Source: DATJLY01 sp035604615 | GTDB taxonomy: Bacteria; Pseudomonadota; Alphaproteobacteria; ATCC43930; CGMCC-115725 | DNA: 64,000 bases | Assembly: GCA_035604615.1 (NCBI GenBank) | Contig: DATNID010000074.1 | Span: 62,001 to 126,000 of the forward strand | Direction: 5' to 3' | Shown here: positions 61,693-64,000 of the stretch, piece after piece | Layout: each line of letters opens with the position of its first letter | Position numbering within the stretch: position 1 is the stretch's first letter | Program-made: the position numbers and the translations under genes | The notes under the pieces: model-generated | What the model saw: the letters and a program-made list of their open reading frames with translations, nothing else | Database searches by the model: none | Told to the model about the DNA's origin: nothing

Positions 61693-62844
61693 TCACCTTC
61701 CCCACAGCACCTTCGACGCGCGGCGCGCGCCTTCGGCCATCGCCTCGAACTTGGCCCAGCAGATGGTCTCGTGGCCAACGCGCGAGCCGATGCCGCAATC
61801 GGTGCCGGCGAGCACGTTCTCGCGGCCCACCAGCTTCGCGTAGCGCACCAGCCGCTCGGCCACGAGGTCGGGATGCTCGATGAAGTTCGTGCAATGGCCG
61901 ATGACGCCGGGGACGAGGGTCGCGCCCTGCGGCAGCTTCACCGTCTCGAACACGCGCCATTCGTGCTCGTGGCACGGGTTCGACGCCTCGATCGAGTAGG
62001 AGCTGGCATTGACGCGGAAGATGACGTCGACGATGTCCTTCAAGGGAATGTCGTCGGCGTGCGGCCCGTGGAAGCTGCCCCAGCACACATGGAGGCGCAC
62101 CCGCTCCTTGGGGATGCCCTTGAGCGCGTGGTTCAAGGCATCGACCCGCATGGTGGCGTAGGCGCGGTATTGCGGCACGGTTATGTCAGGGAGACAGTTC
62201 CAGCCGTCGGGCAGGTCGGGATCGTCGATCTGCAGCAGGAACCCGGCATCGACGATCGCCTGGTATTCCTCGTGCATCACGTCGGCGATGGCGAAAACGA
62301 ATTCCTCGTCGCTCTTGTAAAACTCGTTCCCCATCCAATGCTCGATCGTGCCGGGCGTGTTGGCGGGGAGGAACGTCTCGGCCACCTTCACGCCTGCGGT
62401 GGCGGCCTTGAAGACGTCGAGGTCCTTCTTCAAATCGGCCTGGCCGATATAGCTCAGCTTCTCGACGCAGACCGGGATGGTCGGCGCGCCGGGAAAGCGC
62501 GCGCGCGGATTGCTCTCGAAATAGGGGCCAAACTTGATCGAATCGCGCGCCGTGATCTCGAGCCGACGCGCCGCCGACGCGGGCCGCGTGACGTAGCCCG
62601 CGAGCCTTGTGCGCACATAGTCGGTGAAGTTGGACTTCGACATCTCGCCGTCATTGATGCTGTCGAGCCCGCACTGCACCTGGCGCTTCACGCCCGCGGC
62701 CACGGCCTCGGCGATGCGCTTGTCGAGCGCCGCCTGATCGACCTTCTCGCCGCGCGATTTCGCCATCACCATGTCGCGGAGATCGGCCGGGCGCGGCAGC
62801 GTGCCGGCATGCGTCGTCAGGATTCGGTCGGTGCTGTAGATCAT
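61693..62844 (-). CDS. MetE C-terminal-domain-like protein, copy 4
   Basis: The 383-residue protein resembles copies 1 and 3: DRILTTHAGTLPRPADLRDM at the start, RLHVCWGSFHGPHADDI with the zinc His/Cys, and AGTDCGIGSRVGHE near the end. ATG 62844 has GGGAG upstream; a TTG directly before is an alternative. It stands alone between the palindromic repeat and the TRAP transporter on the opposite strand, so its partner genes are not evident. Confidence 0.87.
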   Translation of the reverse strand: MIYSTDRILTTHAGTLPRPADLRDMVMAKSRGEKVDQAALDKRIAEAVAAGVKRQVQCGLDSINDGEMSKSNFTDYVRTRLAGYVTRPASAARRLEITARDSIKFGPYFESNPRARFPGAPTIPVCVEKLSYIGQADLKKDLDVFKAATAGVKVAETFLPANTPGTIEHWMGNEFYKSDEEFVFAIADVMHEEYQAIVDAGFLLQIDDPDLPDGWNCLPDITVPQYRAYATMRVDALNHALKGIPKERVRLHVCWGSFHGPHADDIPLKDIVDVIFRVNASSYSIEASNPCHEHEWRVFETVKLPQGATLVPGVIGHCTNFIEHPDLVAERLVRYAKLVGRENVLAGTDCGIGSRVGHETICWAKFEAMAEGARRASKVLWGR

Positions 62845-62999
62845 CAAATGCTCCCGTCATCGGCGTTTCCCGCCACTCTAATTCGCCGTGCGCGCTTGGT
62901 CCACCGGATCGCTTCTCCGCGCGCGCGAAGATTGATATAGGTGAACGCCGCGACGCGGCGTTCGCGTGGGCGAGACGGCCCTCGGGGGAGTGGGCAGAG

Positions 63000-63506
63000 A
63001 TGGAGTCGGGCGACCGGAAGGTGGGCGGCGCGAACACTATCGACCGCGCCGCGCATGTCATCGCGGTCGTGGGCGGGTGCGGCATCCTGTTGATTTCGAG
63101 CTTCGTCCTCATCGACGTGATGATGCGCTGGCTCGCCAACGCGCCGGTGCTCGCGGTCGACGATCTGACCGACCTTAACGTCGCAGTTGCCATCGTCTGC
63201 TGCGTGCCGGCCGGCATGGTGGGACGGAACTTCGTCACCATCCGCTTTCTCGGCAAACTGCTTGGGCGCGGGGCGGGCGATTGGCTCGACCTCTTCGGCG
63301 ACGTGCTGACGCTCGCGTTCTTCGCTGCGCTGGCGTGGCAGTTCGCGGTCTTCTCGGCACAGGCGCAAAGCTCGGGCCTCGGCTCGATGGTGCTGCAGAT
63401 CCCGCAGGCGCCGTGGTGGTGGGCGGTGACCTTGGTGCTGGCGCTGTGCGTGCCGTTCCAGATCGCGGTGGTCGCGCGCACCTGGCGCCGCTTGCGCGGC
63501 GGCTGA
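63000..63506 (+). CDS. TRAP transporter small permease (DctQ-like)
   Basis: The 168-residue membrane protein has four hydrophobic segments (GCGILLISSFVLIDVMM; VAVAIVCCVPAGMVG; LDLFGDVLTLAFFAAL; WWAVTLVLALCVPF) and the DctQ-type R-F-V-T-I-RFL loop after helix 2. It is the membrane arm of a tripartite ATP-independent transporter that takes up organic acids using a sodium or proton gradient. ATG 63000 has GGGGGAG upstream. The large permease follows 16 nt later. The binding protein is presumably beyond the window. Confidence 0.87.
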   Translation: MESGDRKVGGANTIDRAAHVIAVVGGCGILLISSFVLIDVMMRWLANAPVLAVDDLTDLNVAVAIVCCVPAGMVGRNFVTIRFLGKLLGRGAGDWLDLFGDVLTLAFFAALAWQFAVFSAQAQSSGLGSMVLQIPQAPWWWAVTLVLALCVPFQIAVVARTWRRLRGG

Positions 63507-63522
63507 GCGTACCACGCATCCG

Positions 63523-64000
63523 ATGGATCCCATCCATCTTGGCATCGCCGGCTTCGTCGCCATGTTCGGGCTCATCGCGCTCCAGGTGCCGATTGGCATC
63601 GCCATGGGGGTCACCGGGTTCGCCGGCATCTGGATGCTGCTGGGGCCGGGACCGGCACTGCACATGGTAGCGTCGGTGCCGTCGGATGCGCTCACCAACC
63701 CCAACCTCGCCGCCATCCCGATGCTGCTGCTGATGGGGAGCTTCGCCGCGGCGGCGGGATTGGGCGGCGACCTCTACCGCCTGTTCCAGGGCTTCGTCGG
63801 CCACCATCGCGGCGGGCTCGCCGCGGCCACCATCGCCGGCTGCGGCGCGTTCGGGTCGGTGTGCCATTCCTCGATCGCGACCGCCGCGACCTTCACCCGC
63901 ATCGCGCTGCCCGAGATGCGGGCGCGGGGATATCGCCCGTCCTTCGCGGTCGGCAGCATCGCCGCGGGCGGCACGCTCGGCATCCTGATCCCGCCCTCGA
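63523..64000 (+). CDS. TRAP transporter large permease (DctM-like), 3' truncated by window
   Basis: The first 159 codons are visible: a hydrophobic start MDPIHLGIAGFVAMFGLIAL, then VPIGIAMGVTGFAGIWML and NLAAIPMLLLMGSFA. The conserved GCGAFGSVCHSSIATAATF segment precedes GTLGILIPPS. The pattern is that of DctM large permeases, which normally have about 12 helices and 420-430 residues. ATG 63523 begins right after the DctQ gene; its ribosome site is weak, so coupling is likely. Confidence 0.85.
   Translation, partial: MDPIHLGIAGFVAMFGLIALQVPIGIAMGVTGFAGIWMLLGPGPALHMVASVPSDALTNPNLAAIPMLLLMGSFAAAAGLGGDLYRLFQGFVGHHRGGLAAATIAGCGAFGSVCHSSIATAATFTRIALPEMRARGYRPSFAVGSIAAGGTLGILIPPS

Noticed and set aside
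62844..63867. Minus-strand frames opposite the TRAP genes
   Set aside because: The plus strand encodes clear DctQ and DctM membrane proteins; the minus frames are Arg/Ala/Pro-rich and lack structure.

Overview
The window is high-GC DNA with very compact gene packing: stop and start codons often overlap (GTGA, ATGA, TTGA), and GTG or TTG starts are frequent. Gene content (Mla/MCE lipid transport, AAHS and other MFS permeases, orphan NMT1-type binding proteins, TRAP permeases, CO-dehydrogenase-type hydroxylases, BoxBC, UbiD, PobA) suggests a soil or freshwater alphaproteobacterium with broad capacity for aromatic and xenobiotic degradation. That assignment is inferred from gene content and style; no rRNA or tRNA gene was recognised. 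No CRISPR array, prophage or complete insertion sequence was seen.

Layout. 1-3820: a plus-strand Mla-like cluster holding the end of a cyclase-homology protein, an MlaE permease, a strikingly degenerate MlaF-like ATPase, an MCE (MlaD) protein and a TPR-type lipoprotein. 3822-8418: an aromatic-acid permease with an unannotated 39-residue membrane protein upstream, a PAS-GGDEF cyclase, another MFS permease and a PilZ protein. 8427-28334: a catabolic block. It has a MetE-like protein, an SDR lacking its catalytic Tyr, two GntR/HutC regulators, and a six-gene minus-strand operon (hydantoinase A, hydantoinase B with a carboxylase-gamma-like tail, dienelactone hydrolase, RidA, LigB-type dioxygenase, binding protein). 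Divergent from it is a plus-strand operon (MhpD-type hydratase, UbiD decarboxylase, 59-residue zinc ribbon, alpha/beta hydrolase). NIPSNAP+SDR, PobA, a second MetE-like protein, a binding protein and a GST follow.

28353-42904: an ArsR/SRPBCC pair with a clear operator, an iron-type binding protein, an EntS-like MFS, BoxC and BoxB (aerobic benzoyl-CoA epoxidation), a four-gene minus-strand operon (amidohydrolase, MFS, FAD monooxygenase, CoxL-type molybdoprotein), and two tandem orphan binding proteins. 42905-45195: a DrrAB-type ABC exporter between a remnant of a PF04392-like gene and a 137-bp segment bounded by 10-bp inverted repeats; this looks like an acquired cassette. 45196-64000: MFS, LVIVD-repeat secreted protein, FMN split-barrel protein, Fsr-type MFS, third MetE-like protein, secreted cupin-like protein coupled to a class II aldolase, two divergent CoxL subunits with one CoxM/CoxS pair and a metallo-beta-lactamase, a 2OG-Fe oxygenase/hydrolase pair, a palindromic intergenic repeat, a fourth MetE-like protein and the start of a TRAP transporter.

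How the genes may work together (inference): UbiD-type decarboxylation and PobA-type hydroxylation would prepare aromatic substrates. The LigB enzyme would cleave the ring, RidA and the hydrolases would process amino- or lactone-type products, and the MhpD-family enzyme would hydrate or decarboxylate the dienoate. BoxBC provides a separate CoA-dependent route, and the molybdoproteins could hydroxylate N-heterocycles or aldehydes. The four orphan binding proteins have no permease in the window, and the four MetE-like proteins have no assigned substrate.
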